The notes: generated by a model not told the origin, from the sequence alone. DNA of 64,000 nt from UJ101 sp047975265 (GCA_047975265.1 JBKEDE010000013.1:17436-81435), one strand, 5' to 3'; positions 1-9,292 are shown, counted from the stretch's first letter. Program-made: numbers and translations.

Positions 1-1
1 C

Positions 2-391
2 GAATGCATCAAGCATCATATAAAAATAGAATGTTTGCCCGGTGCAACTGCTTTTGTTCCTGCGTTGGTCAGCTCAGGATTGCCGGCGAATGAATTTGTA
101 TTTTTAGGTTTTATTCCTGTGAAAAAAGGACGCCAAAAACGATTATCAGAATTGGAAAAAGAATCAAAAACCATGATTTTTTATGAAGCTCCTCATAAAC
201 TAAAAAAAACATTAGAAGATTTTTCCAACCATTTTGGGAAAGACCGATTTGTTTCGGTTTCACGGGAATTGAGTAAATTATACGAAGAACACGTTAGAGG
301 AACGTTAGAACACGTTAAAAAACATTTTGAAGAAAAAAATCCAAAAGGAGAATTTGTTATAGTAGTCGATGGAAATAAATCAAAAAAATAA
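2..391 (+). CDS. rsmI: 16S rRNA (cytidine(1402)-2'-O)-methyltransferase RsmI, 3' part
   Basis: The reading frame is open from the left edge, so the N-terminal part lies outside the window. The visible ~129 residues contain the family's conserved LPGATAFVPAL segment followed by SGLP, GFIPVKKG and FYEAPHKL. These belong to the C-terminal half of RsmI (tetrapyrrole-methylase fold), which uses S-adenosylmethionine to methylate C1402 of 16S rRNA in the ribosomal P site. The stop codon overlaps the start of recJ by 23 nt, so the two genes are probably co-transcribed. The identification rests on the strongly conserved motif. The true start cannot be seen. Confidence 0.93.
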   Translation, partial: ECIKHHIKIECLPGATAFVPALVSSGLPANEFVFLGFIPVKKGRQKRLSELEKESKTMIFYEAPHKLKKTLEDFSNHFGKDRFVSVSRELSKLYEEHVRGTLEHVKKHFEEKNPKGEFVIVVDGNKSKK

Positions 392-2090
392 ATGGGTTTT
401 AAAGCCCAAAGCAGATACAACAACTGTAGAGCAGTTAGCTTCCGAATTAAGTGTGGGTACTAAAATTGCTGAACTTTTAATTTTAAAAGGTATTCAAACA
501 TTTGATGATGCTTACCATTTTTTTAGACCAAAATTGGAAAAATTACACAATCCTTTTTTGATGAAAAACATGGATACTGCTGTTTCCCGTATTATAAAAG
601 CTGTTAATAATGGTGAAAACATGATGATTTACGGTGATTATGATGTAGATGGAACAACCTCTGTGTCTATGATGTATCGGTTTATTTCTTCTCTGAGTAA
701 AAACGTAATGCATTATATTCCCGATCGATATTTAGAAGGCTATGGTGTTTCTTTTCAAGGAATTCAACATGCAATCGATCATAATGTCTCTTTAATTATT
801 TCTTTGGATTGTGGCATAAAAGCCGTTGATAAGGTAAAAAAAGCCAAAGATTCGTTTATCGATTTTATTATTTGCGATCACCATTTACCGGGAGATGTTT
901 TGCCGGATGCCATTGCTATTTTAGACCCTAAACAAAAAGATTGCAACTATCCTTACAAAGAATTAAGCGGATGCGGTGTTGGTTTTAAACTGATTCAGGC
1001 AATTTGTACCAAATTACAATTACCCGATGATTTGTACAAACAATATCTTGATTTGGTAACGGTCAGCATCGCCGCTGATATTGTTTCTATAACAGGCGAA
1101 AACAGAATACTGGCTTATTACGGATTGAAAAAATTAAAGGAAAAACCTAATTTAGGATTAAAAGCTTTGTCAACTTATTGTAACAAGCCTGATTTCACCA
1201 TTTCTGATATTGTCTTTAAAATTGCTCCTAAAATTAATGCTGCAGGCAGAATTGACCATGCTGATTTAGCCGTGGACTTACTTACCTCTGAAGATCAAAA
1301 CCATGTAGAACAAACCGTAAAAATAATAGGAGAGTTAAATTCAGAAAGAAAAACATTGGATGCAGATGTGACCCAAGAAGCTCTATCGCAAATCATTGAA
1401 AATCAAGAAGAAAAAAATGCAGCATCGGTTGTTTTTGGAAAAAATTGGCATAAAGGTGTTTTGGGAATCGTGGCTTCCCGCTTAACAGAAAGTTATTACC
1501 GCCCTACGATTGTTTTTACGGAAAGTAATGGAAAAATGGTCGCTTCTGCCAGATCTGTTAAAGGTTATAATGTACATGATGCTTTGAAACATTGTTCAGA
1601 ATTTTTAGAACAATTTGGAGGGCATAAATACGCTGCGGGTTTAACCATGAATCCCAAGCAGTATTCTCTATTTAAAAAGACTTTTGAAGAACATGTAAAA
1701 AAAACCATTTCAAAATCATCGTTAATTCCTCAGATTGAAATTGATACTGAATTGGCTTTGGAAGATATTCATCCAAAATTTAACCGGATTTTAAAACAAT
1801 TTGCCCCTTTTGGTCCTCAAAATATGCGTCCGGTTTTTCTTACTCGAAATGTTTTTGACTCAGGTTATGCTAAAGAAATAGGAAATGACAAAAAGCATTT
1901 AAGAATGAATGTATATCAAGAAGGAGCTCGAAATATTTTTAAAGCAGTGGGTTTTGGATTAGGAAATTACTTGCCTTATATTAAAAATAAACCTTTTGAT
2001 ATTGTCTATACAATAGAAGAAAATTATTGGCAAGGAAAATCCTATTTACAACTAAGTGTAAAGGATATTCGAGTGGAAAAAACGAGTTAA
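369..2090 (+). CDS. recJ: Single-stranded-DNA-specific exonuclease RecJ
   Basis: This 573-residue protein has the DHH-phosphoesterase layout of RecJ. GDYDVDGTTS lies at residues 89-98, SLDCGI near 145-150 and the ICDHH motif at 168-172; together they supply the metal-binding aspartates and histidines. A DHHA1-type domain with the GGHKYAAG motif lies near residue 415-425, and an OB-like C-terminal domain follows. RecJ degrades single-stranded DNA 5' to 3' in recombination and mismatch or base-excision repair. Its length is normal for the family. The start is the ATG that overlaps the end of rsmI in another frame, which suggests translational coupling. Confidence 0.96.
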   Translation: MEINQKNKWVLKPKADTTTVEQLASELSVGTKIAELLILKGIQTFDDAYHFFRPKLEKLHNPFLMKNMDTAVSRIIKAVNNGENMMIYGDYDVDGTTSVSMMYRFISSLSKNVMHYIPDRYLEGYGVSFQGIQHAIDHNVSLIISLDCGIKAVDKVKKAKDSFIDFIICDHHLPGDVLPDAIAILDPKQKDCNYPYKELSGCGVGFKLIQAICTKLQLPDDLYKQYLDLVTVSIAADIVSITGENRILAYYGLKKLKEKPNLGLKALSTYCNKPDFTISDIVFKIAPKINAAGRIDHADLAVDLLTSEDQNHVEQTVKIIGELNSERKTLDADVTQEALSQIIENQEEKNAASVVFGKNWHKGVLGIVASRLTESYYRPTIVFTESNGKMVASARSVKGYNVHDALKHCSEFLEQFGGHKYAAGLTMNPKQYSLFKKTFEEHVKKTISKSSLIPQIEIDTELALEDIHPKFNRILKQFAPFGPQNMRPVFLTRNVFDSGYAKEIGNDKKHLRMNVYQEGARNIFKAVGFGLGNYLPYIKNKPFDIVYTIEENYWQGKSYLQLSVKDIRVEKTS

Positions 2091-2429
2091 AGATAAATTG
2101 GTTTAATGAGGTTAATATCCAATTAGAAACACCTAAAATAATCAATCAGAAAGAGTACAAACCTCAGTTTTATCCATTTAAAAAATATCATTATAAAACA
2201 CGCTGTTAATAATGGAATTGAATTACCTAAGTCGTTGGGTAATAGTTTAGGTGTATCAAAAGAGGATGAATAAAAAAGTGTTATATCTCAAAAGTGATTT
2301 TTTGATGTATCTTCATTACAAGTTATCATAACCCTATTGAATATTAAACCTAAATTAATAGAAAATATCTATAAAGTTAAATAATATTTATTCTTATCTT
2401 GTAGTACCAAAATAATATATTTGAATACT
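2091..2429. other. Intergenic stretch between recJ and the cydAB cluster
   Basis: About 340 bases hold no convincing intact gene. One frame near 2199-2270 reads a short peptide including ELPKSLGNSLGVSKEDE before a stop. It looks protein-like and faintly recalls MazE/AbrB-type antitoxins, but it has no clear start and may be a decayed remnant. Just before the DUF4492 start there is TATATTTG (2416-2423), which matches the Bacteroidota -7 consensus, and a weaker TATCTTG at 2395-2401. The promoter of the cyd cluster is therefore probably at the right end of this stretch. Confidence 0.5.
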
Positions 2430-2648
2430 ATGGCTCATGGAATTAAAAAAGCTTGGTTGCTTTATAAAGACGGTTTTGCAAATATGCCTAAATGGGGACG
2501 AACCATGTGGATTATTATTCTGATAAAAGGCTTTATAATGTTTGCTGTATTAAAAATGTTCTTCTTTCCTAACTTTTTGAATAACAAGTTTGAAGACAAT
2601 GAAAGCAAGAGTAATTATGTGATAGAACAAATAACGAATCAAGAATAA
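2430..2648 (+). CDS. DUF4492 small membrane protein, cyd-associated
   Basis: A 72-residue protein with one hydrophobic segment (IIILIKGFIMFAVLKMFFF, about residues 25-43). It fits DUF4492, a family found almost only directly upstream of cydAB in Bacteroidota and related anaerobes or microaerophiles. The LIKGFIMFAVLKMFFFP stretch is the family hallmark. The ATG at 2430 was preferred over a TTG at 2421 because the TTG overlaps a putative -7 promoter box. The biochemical role is unknown. The gene context implies a role in assembly or function of cytochrome bd oxidase. Confidence 0.82.
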   Translation: MAHGIKKAWLLYKDGFANMPKWGRTMWIIILIKGFIMFAVLKMFFFPNFLNNKFEDNESKSNYVIEQITNQE

Positions 2649-2688
2649 AAAAATAAATTGAATTTTAACATGAAAAAGATATACTACT

Positions 2689-4251
2689 ATGAATATTTTT
2701 GATGATACGTCTTTGGTAGATTGGTCTAGGTGGCAATTTGCTCTGACGGCCATGTATCACTGGCTCTTTGTTCCCTTAACATTGGGTACTACATTTATCA
2801 TTGCTATTATGGAGACAATCTATGTCAAAACCGGCGATGAAGAATGGAAAAAAACCACTAAATTCTGGATGAAACTCTTCGGTATTAACTTTGCTATTGG
2901 AGTAGCTACGGGAATAATCTTAGAATTTGAATTCGGAACCAACTGGTCTAACTACTCATGGTTTGTAGGTGATATTTTTGGAGCACCTTTGGCGATTGAG
3001 GGTATTTTTGCATTCTTTTTAGAAAGTACTTTTATTGCAGTCATGTTTTTTGGATGGGACAAGGTTAGCAAACAGTTTCACTTAGTGTCATCGTGGTTGG
3101 TTGCCATAGGAGCCAATTTATCAGCACTGTGGATTTTGGTAGCCAACGGATGGATGCAAAATCCGGTAGGGATGAAATTCAACCCCGACATAGCACGTAA
3201 TGAAATGGTCAATTTTTGGGATGTAATTCTCTCACCGACTGCAACAAGTAAATTTTTACATACCATCACTTCCGGTTATGTATTAGGGTCTATATTTGTC
3301 ATCGGTGTTTCAGCATGGTTTTTATTGAAAAAACGGGAAGTTAAATTTGCAAAACGTAGTATCATCGTTGCTACCTCATTTGGGCTTTTATCATCATTTA
3401 TGCTTGCTCTCAACGGAGATTGGTCAGCTAAACTGGTAGCCAAAACACAACCTATGAAATTTGCAGCAATGGAGGGTTTATATAACGGTGGTAACGATAC
3501 CGGTCTTACATTGTTTGGTGTCATGAAACCGGGACCTGCTCACGGTGAAGATAACTTTATGTGGCGTTTGGAAGTCCCTAATGTATTGTCATTTTTGATT
3601 TTTGGTAAATCCGGAGAGTTTGTTCCGGGTATCAATGATTTGATAAACGGTTATGAAAAAAATGGTAAGAAGTATCTTAGTGCCAAAGAAAAGATGGAAC
3701 GTGGAGCTTATGCTATGAGTCGTTTAAAGGAACTTAATAAAGCAAAGAATGCAAAAGATTTTGCAAAAGCAGACATGATTAGAAATGAAATAACTAACGA
3801 GAAGTTTCAGGATGAATATTTTAAATATTTTGGTTACGGAGCTGTGAAAGATACTGCTTTTCTCATTCCAAATGTAGCATTAACATTTTACTCTTTCCAT
3901 ATTATGTTTGCTTTGGGATGTTTCTTTATTTTGTTATTCTTAGTCGTGCTGATATTAACCTTAAAAAATAAGATACAGAACAATACGTTTTGGCTGAGAG
4001 TATCGATTATTTGCATTCCACTGGTTTTTTTGGCATCGCAAGCAGGTTGGATTGTTGCCGAAGTTGGTCGCCAGCCTTGGGTAATTCAAGACTTGATGAC
4101 AACGACAACAGCCGTTACTCGTATATCATCATCGGCCGTTCAGATTACGTTTTGGCTATTCTTCGTTCTCTTTACAACACTGTTAATAGCAGAACTGAGA
4201 ATCATGTTTACACAGATTAAAAAAGGACCTAAAATTAAAGAAGTAAAATAA
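2689..4251 (+). CDS. cydA: Cytochrome bd ubiquinol/menaquinol oxidase subunit I
   Basis: A 520-residue polytopic membrane protein, the quinol-oxidising subunit of cytochrome bd oxidase. It reduces oxygen to water with high affinity using quinol electrons. The N-terminal RWQFALTAMYHWLFVPLT block contains His24, equivalent to the high-spin haem ligand. LEFEFGTNWSNYSWFVGDIFGAPLAIEG carries the conserved acidic residues of the proton path (quoted in parts: LEFEFGTNW, GDIFGAPLAIEG). An extended hydrophilic quinol loop with PGINDLINGYE is present, and GWIVAEVGRQPW near residue 455 is diagnostic. It is followed after 2 nt by cydB and is almost certainly in one transcript with DUF4492, cydB and the small CydX-like gene. 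Confidence 0.97.
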   Translation: MNIFDDTSLVDWSRWQFALTAMYHWLFVPLTLGTTFIIAIMETIYVKTGDEEWKKTTKFWMKLFGINFAIGVATGIILEFEFGTNWSNYSWFVGDIFGAPLAIEGIFAFFLESTFIAVMFFGWDKVSKQFHLVSSWLVAIGANLSALWILVANGWMQNPVGMKFNPDIARNEMVNFWDVILSPTATSKFLHTITSGYVLGSIFVIGVSAWFLLKKREVKFAKRSIIVATSFGLLSSFMLALNGDWSAKLVAKTQPMKFAAMEGLYNGGNDTGLTLFGVMKPGPAHGEDNFMWRLEVPNVLSFLIFGKSGEFVPGINDLINGYEKNGKKYLSAKEKMERGAYAMSRLKELNKAKNAKDFAKADMIRNEITNEKFQDEYFKYFGYGAVKDTAFLIPNVALTFYSFHIMFALGCFFILLFLVVLILTLKNKIQNNTFWLRVSIICIPLVFLASQAGWIVAEVGRQPWVIQDLMTTTTAVTRISSSAVQITFWLFFVLFTTLLIAELRIMFTQIKKGPKIKEVK

Positions 4252-4253
4252 TT

Positions 4254-5387
4254 ATGTTTGAAAGTATGGATTATTTAACATTACAACAATACTGGTGGTT
4301 TCTGGTATCGTTGTTAGGTGCATTATTTGTATTTCTAAATTTTGTACAAGGCGGACAGTCGTTGCTGTTTTCAATAGGAAAAACACCGAAAGAGAAAGAA
4401 CTTTTACTTCACACGATTGGTGTCCATTGGGAATTAACATTTACTACTCTTGTTACTTTTGGAGGAGCATTTTTCGCTTCTTTCCCTTTGTTTTATGCCA
4501 CCAGTTTTGGCGGAGCTTATTGGGTTTGGTTTGCCATTTTGGTATTGTTTATTTTGCAGGCAGTTTCATATAAATTTCATAAGAAGTCAGGTAATTTCCT
4601 TGGTGAAAAGACCTACGAAGTTTTTCTTTGGCTCAACGGAACACTTGCACCACTATTAGTAGGTATAGCTGTTGGAACTTTTTTTAATGGTGCCATGTTC
4701 ACTCTTGACCACTACAATTCGGTTACTTGGCAAACGTCTTTCAGAGGATTAGAAGCTGTACTGGACTGGCATAATGTAAGTCTTGGTCTTGCTTTAGTAT
4801 TTTTAGCAAGAATACTTGGTGCCATGTTTTACATAAACAGAATTAATGAAGAGGAAATAAGAACAAGAGCACGTAAACAGGTTTTATATAATGCAATCCC
4901 TTTCCTTATATGCTTCTTGGCGTTTTCCGTGGCATTGCTTTTTAAATCAGGCGTTTCTTATACAATAGAGAATGGCGAAACTATCTTTACAACTGAAGAA
5001 AATAAATATTTATCGAACTTTCTTGAAATGCCAACCGTTCTTGTTATGTTTTTACTTGGAGTGGTAGGAGTGCTATTGGCTCTAGGCAGGACAATCTTTG
5101 CCAAGCGTACGAAATGTATCTGGATAGCAAGTTTGAGCACGGTACTGGTTGTACTTTCAGTGTTTCTATTGGCAGGCTACAACAACACTTCATTCTATCC
5201 GTCTTTGTCAGATATACAGAGTTCTTTATGTATTCAAAACGCTTCATCAAGTAAATTTACATTGAAAACCATGAGTTATGTATCGCTTGGAATCCCTTTT
5301 GTTGCAGCATATATTTGGTATGCATGGAAGTCATTGACTAAAAAAGAAGAGAATTTATCAAAATTGCCGGATGAAGCTCAATATTAA
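4254..5387 (+). CDS. cydB: Cytochrome bd oxidase subunit II
   Basis: A 377-residue, largely hydrophobic protein with about eight to nine membrane segments, typical of CydB, the structural partner of CydA. The N-terminal YWWFLVSLLGALFVFLNFVQGG and the conserved G(V)HWELTFTTLVTFGGAF region match the family. The gene begins 2 nt after the cydA stop, implying a coupled operon. CydB stabilises the haem-bearing CydA and contributes to the oxygen or proton channel in the inner membrane. Nothing in it looks truncated. Confidence 0.95.
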   Translation: MFESMDYLTLQQYWWFLVSLLGALFVFLNFVQGGQSLLFSIGKTPKEKELLLHTIGVHWELTFTTLVTFGGAFFASFPLFYATSFGGAYWVWFAILVLFILQAVSYKFHKKSGNFLGEKTYEVFLWLNGTLAPLLVGIAVGTFFNGAMFTLDHYNSVTWQTSFRGLEAVLDWHNVSLGLALVFLARILGAMFYINRINEEEIRTRARKQVLYNAIPFLICFLAFSVALLFKSGVSYTIENGETIFTTEENKYLSNFLEMPTVLVMFLLGVVGVLLALGRTIFAKRTKCIWIASLSTVLVVLSVFLLAGYNNTSFYPSLSDIQSSLCIQNASSSKFTLKTMSYVSLGIPFVAAYIWYAWKSLTKKEENLSKLPDEAQY

Positions 5388-5405
5388 CCTACAAAATAAA
5401 AAAAT

Positions 5406-5522
5406 ATGTATTTAGAATCCATATTATGGTATTTAACTTATCCTGCATTGATAGTAGCGAGTTACTACTTTGCCGTTTATATGATTAAAAAATTTGAGAA
5501 AAAACACGGAGATAAAGAATAG
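5406..5522 (+). CDS. CydX-like small subunit of cytochrome bd oxidase (38 aa)
   Basis: A very short frame starts with ATG 18 nt after the cydB stop and encodes 38 residues: MYLESILWYLTYPALIVASY continuing to FAVYMIKKFEKKHGDKE. It has one transmembrane helix followed by a lysine/glutamate-rich tail. That is the architecture of the small third subunit (CydX/CbdX/CydS type) which sits beside CydA and is needed for full oxidase activity in other bacteria. Position and topology, rather than sequence identity, support the call. It lies in the same operon as cydAB and before a terminator-like palindrome. Confidence 0.75.
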   Translation: MYLESILWYLTYPALIVASYYFAVYMIKKFEKKHGDKE

Positions 5523-5602
5523 GAATCTAATTAATTTTAGTAGTCAAATAACTATTGTAAAGATAAGAAATCTTTCCTTGTTTTTTAATTCATAAAGTTA
5601 AC

Positions 5603-5632
5603 TTAAACATCCTAAATATTTAGGATGTTTAA
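5603..5632. terminator. 30-bp perfect palindrome, probable bidirectional terminator
   Basis: TTAAACATCCTAAAT is followed directly by its exact reverse complement. The site lies between the convergent cyd operon (ending 5522) and olsF (ending 5640). A stem of up to 15 bp between two converging transcripts fits a shared transcription terminator. The stem is AT-rich with an uninterrupted centre, so the RNA hairpin must open a few central pairs to form a loop. Confidence 0.65.
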
Positions 5633-5639
5633 ATGTTAT

Positions 5640-7469
5640 TCAATCGCTACCATTTTTCTTCTTTGTATCCGGAATTTCTTTTGCCCGCTGTTCAATCTCC
5701 TCCATAATAGGTTTGACCGTACTTTCCGGAATTTCAGCTATTCGAATATACATTAAACCATCAATCGCATCATTAAATTTTGGATCTACGTTAAACGATA
5801 TAATCCGTGCATTTTGTTTAATGTATTTTTTTAACAGAACTGGAAAACGCAAATCGCCCGGTTCTATTTCATCTATCAATTTATCAAATTTATTCAAATC
5901 AGCTTCCGTAGTATCAAAAATAAAGTTTTTATCTTCTTCTTTCAACTTTATCTTGTATTCATTTTTTGGATGAATATATTGTGCAATAGAAGCATCATAA
6001 TAGTGTGAACGCATAAATTCAATCATTACAGATTTAGAAAATTCGGAAAATTGATTACTAATGCTCACACCTCCCATCAAAAAACGATATTCCGGATATT
6101 TTAATGTAATATGAACAATTCCTTTCCACAGTAAAAATAGTGGCATTGGGCGTTGTTGATATTCTTTCGTAATAAAAGCCCGCCCCATTTCAATCGTTCT
6201 CGGAAAAAGAAAATGAACATCCTCGTCAAAGCCAAATAATTCACTTGTATAAAAACCATCGGTTCCGTATTTTTCATAGATTTCTTTCCCAAGCCCCATG
6301 CGATAAGCTCCTATAATTTTTTTATCCTTATGATCCCACAAAAATAAATGATGATAATATCGATCGTATTTATCCAAATCAATTTCTCGATTTGTTCCTT
6401 CTCCAACATCACGAAAAGTGAGCTCTCTTAAACGACCGATTTCAGTTAAAATATTAGGAATTTGATCTGAAGAAGCAAAATAAGCATCATAATAAATTCC
6501 TTCAAAAAGTAATGCATCGGTTTCATGTAATTTTTTGATTTCCTTTATCAATAAATCTTCTGAAATAGGTGAAATAATTTTTTTGATTCCTTTATCACAA
6601 TCATTCGAAGACTGTTGTGCCTTAGTCGTTGATTTTTTTTCTTCCGTAAAAATATTTGCCAACATGTAGGTTTTTTTTCTTAAAAAATCAGATAACGACG
6701 AAATATCTTCAAAACCTTGTATCTCTTTGGCTGAGATAGGTTTTCCTATTCTAATCTTTATTTTTTCTTTATTTTTTTTGGCTAATTCACGAGGAAGCAT
6801 TGCTGTTCGAAGAAGACCGCTCCAATTTGATAGTGTGTAAAAAATCTTTGAGTTACGAGCGTGAAAATAAACAGGTACTACCGGAACATTGGCTTTTTTT
6901 ATAAGACGTATAGCCGAGTCTTGCCATTCACGGTCTTTTATTATACGCTCTTTTGTGTCGAACATAGAAACTTCTCCTGCAGGAAAAATTCCAATAGGAT
7001 TTCCTTCTTTAATTTCTAATAAGGCCTTTTTTATTCCTTCTATACTGGATTTTTTATCTTTTAAATTTTCAAAAGGATTTACCTTCAATAAAAAAGGGCG
7101 TAAATTTTCTATTTTATACAATAAAAAATTAGCCAGTATTTTATATTCGGGTCTTGCGTCGGTTAAGATTTTCATCAAAAGTATTCCATCTAATCCTCCT
7201 AAAGGATGATTGGAAATCGTTATAAAAGCTCCTTCTTTTGGAATGCGTTTTAAGTCATCTTCGTGTATTTCATAATCTGCACCTAAGTCGCTTGGCAATT
7301 TATCCAAAAATTGTTTTGAAGGTAAATGATGGTGACGGTCATAAACGGTATTCAAATCATTTATTTTTAAAAGATTCATCATTCCTTTTGCCAACAAATG
7401 CCCTATAAAACCTATTTTTTTTAATCCTAGCCCTTCTTGAATTTCTTTTGATGTAACAATTTTTGCCAT
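5640..7469 (-). CDS. olsF: Bifunctional acyltransferase, OlsF-type ornithine lipid synthase
   Basis: A 609-residue two-domain protein. The N-terminal half is a PlsC-like O-acyltransferase with NHPLGGLDG (87-95) as the catalytic histidine-aspartate motif and GIFPAGEVS as the acyl-acceptor block. The C-terminal half (about 310-600) is an OlsB-like N-acyltransferase of the GNAT fold with EIGRLRELTFR and GAYRMGLG. This order matches OlsF, shown in Flavobacterium johnsoniae and Serratia to make ornithine lipids by N- then O-acylation. A related amino acid such as glycine could be the head group. It lies 2 nt after the aspartate kinase gene on the same strand. It is membrane-associated rather than secreted. 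Confidence 0.82.
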   Translation of the reverse strand: MAKIVTSKEIQEGLGLKKIGFIGHLLAKGMMNLLKINDLNTVYDRHHHLPSKQFLDKLPSDLGADYEIHEDDLKRIPKEGAFITISNHPLGGLDGILLMKILTDARPEYKILANFLLYKIENLRPFLLKVNPFENLKDKKSSIEGIKKALLEIKEGNPIGIFPAGEVSMFDTKERIIKDREWQDSAIRLIKKANVPVVPVYFHARNSKIFYTLSNWSGLLRTAMLPRELAKKNKEKIKIRIGKPISAKEIQGFEDISSLSDFLRKKTYMLANIFTEEKKSTTKAQQSSNDCDKGIKKIISPISEDLLIKEIKKLHETDALLFEGIYYDAYFASSDQIPNILTEIGRLRELTFRDVGEGTNREIDLDKYDRYYHHLFLWDHKDKKIIGAYRMGLGKEIYEKYGTDGFYTSELFGFDEDVHFLFPRTIEMGRAFITKEYQQRPMPLFLLWKGIVHITLKYPEYRFLMGGVSISNQFSEFSKSVMIEFMRSHYYDASIAQYIHPKNEYKIKLKEEDKNFIFDTTEADLNKFDKLIDEIEPGDLRFPVLLKKYIKQNARIISFNVDPKFNDAIDGLMYIRIAEIPESTVKPIMEEIEQRAKEIPDTKKKNGSD

Positions 7470-7471
7470 AT

Positions 7472-8716
7472 TTATTCAACTACAACCAATTGGGCTGTTT
7501 CTTTCATTTTTTGTGATACTAAAATATCGTATTTTGAAGTAATTTCCTCTACCGCTTTTGAGTTGTAATGTCTTATAGTATATAAACTTACATTTTCTAC
7601 TAATTTAATTGCATAATTGGTTTTCAGCTCTTTTACCAATTGCTTTATTCTATCAAATTTATCGTCAATACACAATAAAAAACTAATAGCAGAACTTTGA
7701 ATCATATTAACTTTCATTCCATGGTTGGATACAAAATTAAAAATTTCACTTATATTTTCTTCTACAATAAACGAAAAATTCAATGTTGAAATAGATATTA
7801 AAATTTGATTCTTCTTAACGATAAAGCATGCCGTCTTAGGTTCCAACGGTTGTCCTTTTTTTATAGACGTTCCTTCCGATTGCGGATTATCATACGATTT
7901 AACATACAATGGAATCTCTTTATTTTGAAGCGGTTGCAAAGTTTTTGGATGAATAACCGATGCTCCGTAATAAGCCAATTCAATAGCTTCTTCATACGAA
8001 ATATGCTTGAGGAGTGTTGTGTTTTCAAAATAACGTGGATCAGCATTTAAAACACCTTTAACATCTTTCCAAATCGTTACACTTTCAGCATTTAAGCAAT
8101 AAGCAAAAATCGACGCCGAATAATCTGAACCTTCTCTGCCTAAGGTTGTTGTGAAACAGTTTTCATCTGATCCCAAAAAACCCTGCGTAATATAAAAACA
8201 GTTTTTATCTAAAGCCATTATTTTGGCTCTTGTTGTATCCCAATTTACTTGAGCCTCGCGGTATGTTGTATCGGTTTTAATATAGTCACGAACATCCAAC
8301 CATGTATTTTTTAAACCCTGATTATTTAGATAAGCACTTACGATTTTGGTAGAAAACATTTCTCCATACGAAACAACTTGATCGTATATAAAATTGTAGT
8401 TGGGTGATTTATTTTTCTTCAAAAAAGACCGTAATTCTTCAAAATGTTTTTTTATTTCTTCAAAAATAATATCCTGTGGAAGAAATAAATTGTTTAATAC
8501 TGTTTTATGATTTTCTTCAACTGTTTCGATGGCTTTTTCATAATTCTCCTGATTAAAATATGCTTGGGCTACTCGTTCTAAAGCATTGGTTGTTTTTCCC
8601 ATCGCTGAAATTACAACAAACGTTTTCTCTATTCCTGTATTGTTTAAAACGGATACTACATTCCGAATGCTTTCAGCATCTTTTATGGAAGCTCCTCCAA
8701 ACTTATAAATTTTCAT
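7472..8716 (-). CDS. lysC: Aspartate kinase, monofunctional
   Basis: A 414-residue protein opening with MKIYKFGGASI, the nucleotide-binding motif of aspartokinases. Further signs are FVVISAMGKTTNAL and, near residues 190-205, LGREGSDYSASIFA, which binds aspartate. Two ACT regulatory domains follow after residue ~290. It phosphorylates aspartate, the first step towards lysine, threonine, methionine and diaminopimelate. There is no fused homoserine dehydrogenase, so this is the stand-alone form. It sits between a GNAT gene (14-nt overlap) and olsF. The gene symbol is by function; the organism may have a second isoform fused as thrA. Confidence 0.88.
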   Translation of the reverse strand: MKIYKFGGASIKDAESIRNVVSVLNNTGIEKTFVVISAMGKTTNALERVAQAYFNQENYEKAIETVEENHKTVLNNLFLPQDIIFEEIKKHFEELRSFLKKNKSPNYNFIYDQVVSYGEMFSTKIVSAYLNNQGLKNTWLDVRDYIKTDTTYREAQVNWDTTRAKIMALDKNCFYITQGFLGSDENCFTTTLGREGSDYSASIFAYCLNAESVTIWKDVKGVLNADPRYFENTTLLKHISYEEAIELAYYGASVIHPKTLQPLQNKEIPLYVKSYDNPQSEGTSIKKGQPLEPKTACFIVKKNQILISISTLNFSFIVEENISEIFNFVSNHGMKVNMIQSSAISFLLCIDDKFDRIKQLVKELKTNYAIKLVENVSLYTIRHYNSKAVEEITSKYDILVSQKMKETAQLVVVE

Positions 8717-9179
8717 TCACATATTCTTGAACACTCTTTCGAGTCATTTTACATAAAAGCCATTCTTTATCAAAATTAGCACCGTATTTTTTGTAAAAAT
8801 TCAATGCAGGTGTATTCCATTCTAAAGCTTCCCATTCCATTCTACCTACATTTTGCTCTTGAGCAATTTTTAGAACCGCGTTAAACAATTGTTCTCCAAT
8901 GCCTTTTTGCCTGTATTTTTTATCCACAATTAAGTCTTCCAAATGCAATGTACGTCCTTTCCAAGTTGAAAAACGATAATAGAACAATGCCATTCCTACA
9001 ATTTGGTTATCTATTACAGCAACAAAAAAATCAAACAAAGGATTTTCTCCAAAACCTTCTTTCAATAAATCTGCTTCATTAATAGTAACTGCTTCGGGTT
9101 GGTGTTCATAAACGGCTAATTCTTTTATCAATTCTAAGATTCTTGAAAGATCTTCTTTTTTTCCTTTTCTTACCAACAT
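8703..9179 (-). CDS. GNAT-family N-acetyltransferase, diamine-acetyltransferase-like
   Basis: A 158-residue single-domain acetyltransferase. The acetyl-CoA loop is KYRQKGIGEQLFNAVL (about 108-123). The preceding LHLEDLIVDKKYR and the following WNTPALNFYKKYGA give the full GNAT signature of motifs A and B. The HLEDL and WNTPAINFY-like features resemble the spermidine/spermine (SSAT) subgroup, so a polyamine or small amine is a plausible substrate, but this is inference. It overlaps the aspartate kinase gene by 14 nt and is probably the first gene of that minus-strand unit. Confidence 0.85.
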   Translation of the reverse strand: MLVRKGKKEDLSRILELIKELAVYEHQPEAVTINEADLLKEGFGENPLFDFFVAVIDNQIVGMALFYYRFSTWKGRTLHLEDLIVDKKYRQKGIGEQLFNAVLKIAQEQNVGRMEWEALEWNTPALNFYKKYGANFDKEWLLCKMTRKSVQEYVNENL

Positions 9180-9292
9180 TGTTCGTATTCAATCAGTTTA
9201 TAAAGATATACAAATAATAGTATTTACACCCGACAAATTTTATCTTTTGCTTATTTTAACACTTATTTTTCATAATCATTAATTTTTTTTCA

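Noticed and set aside
2027..2209. A 60-codon frame overlapping the recJ end
   Set aside because: The first third is recJ in another frame, there is no promoter, and the rest does not resemble a known protein.
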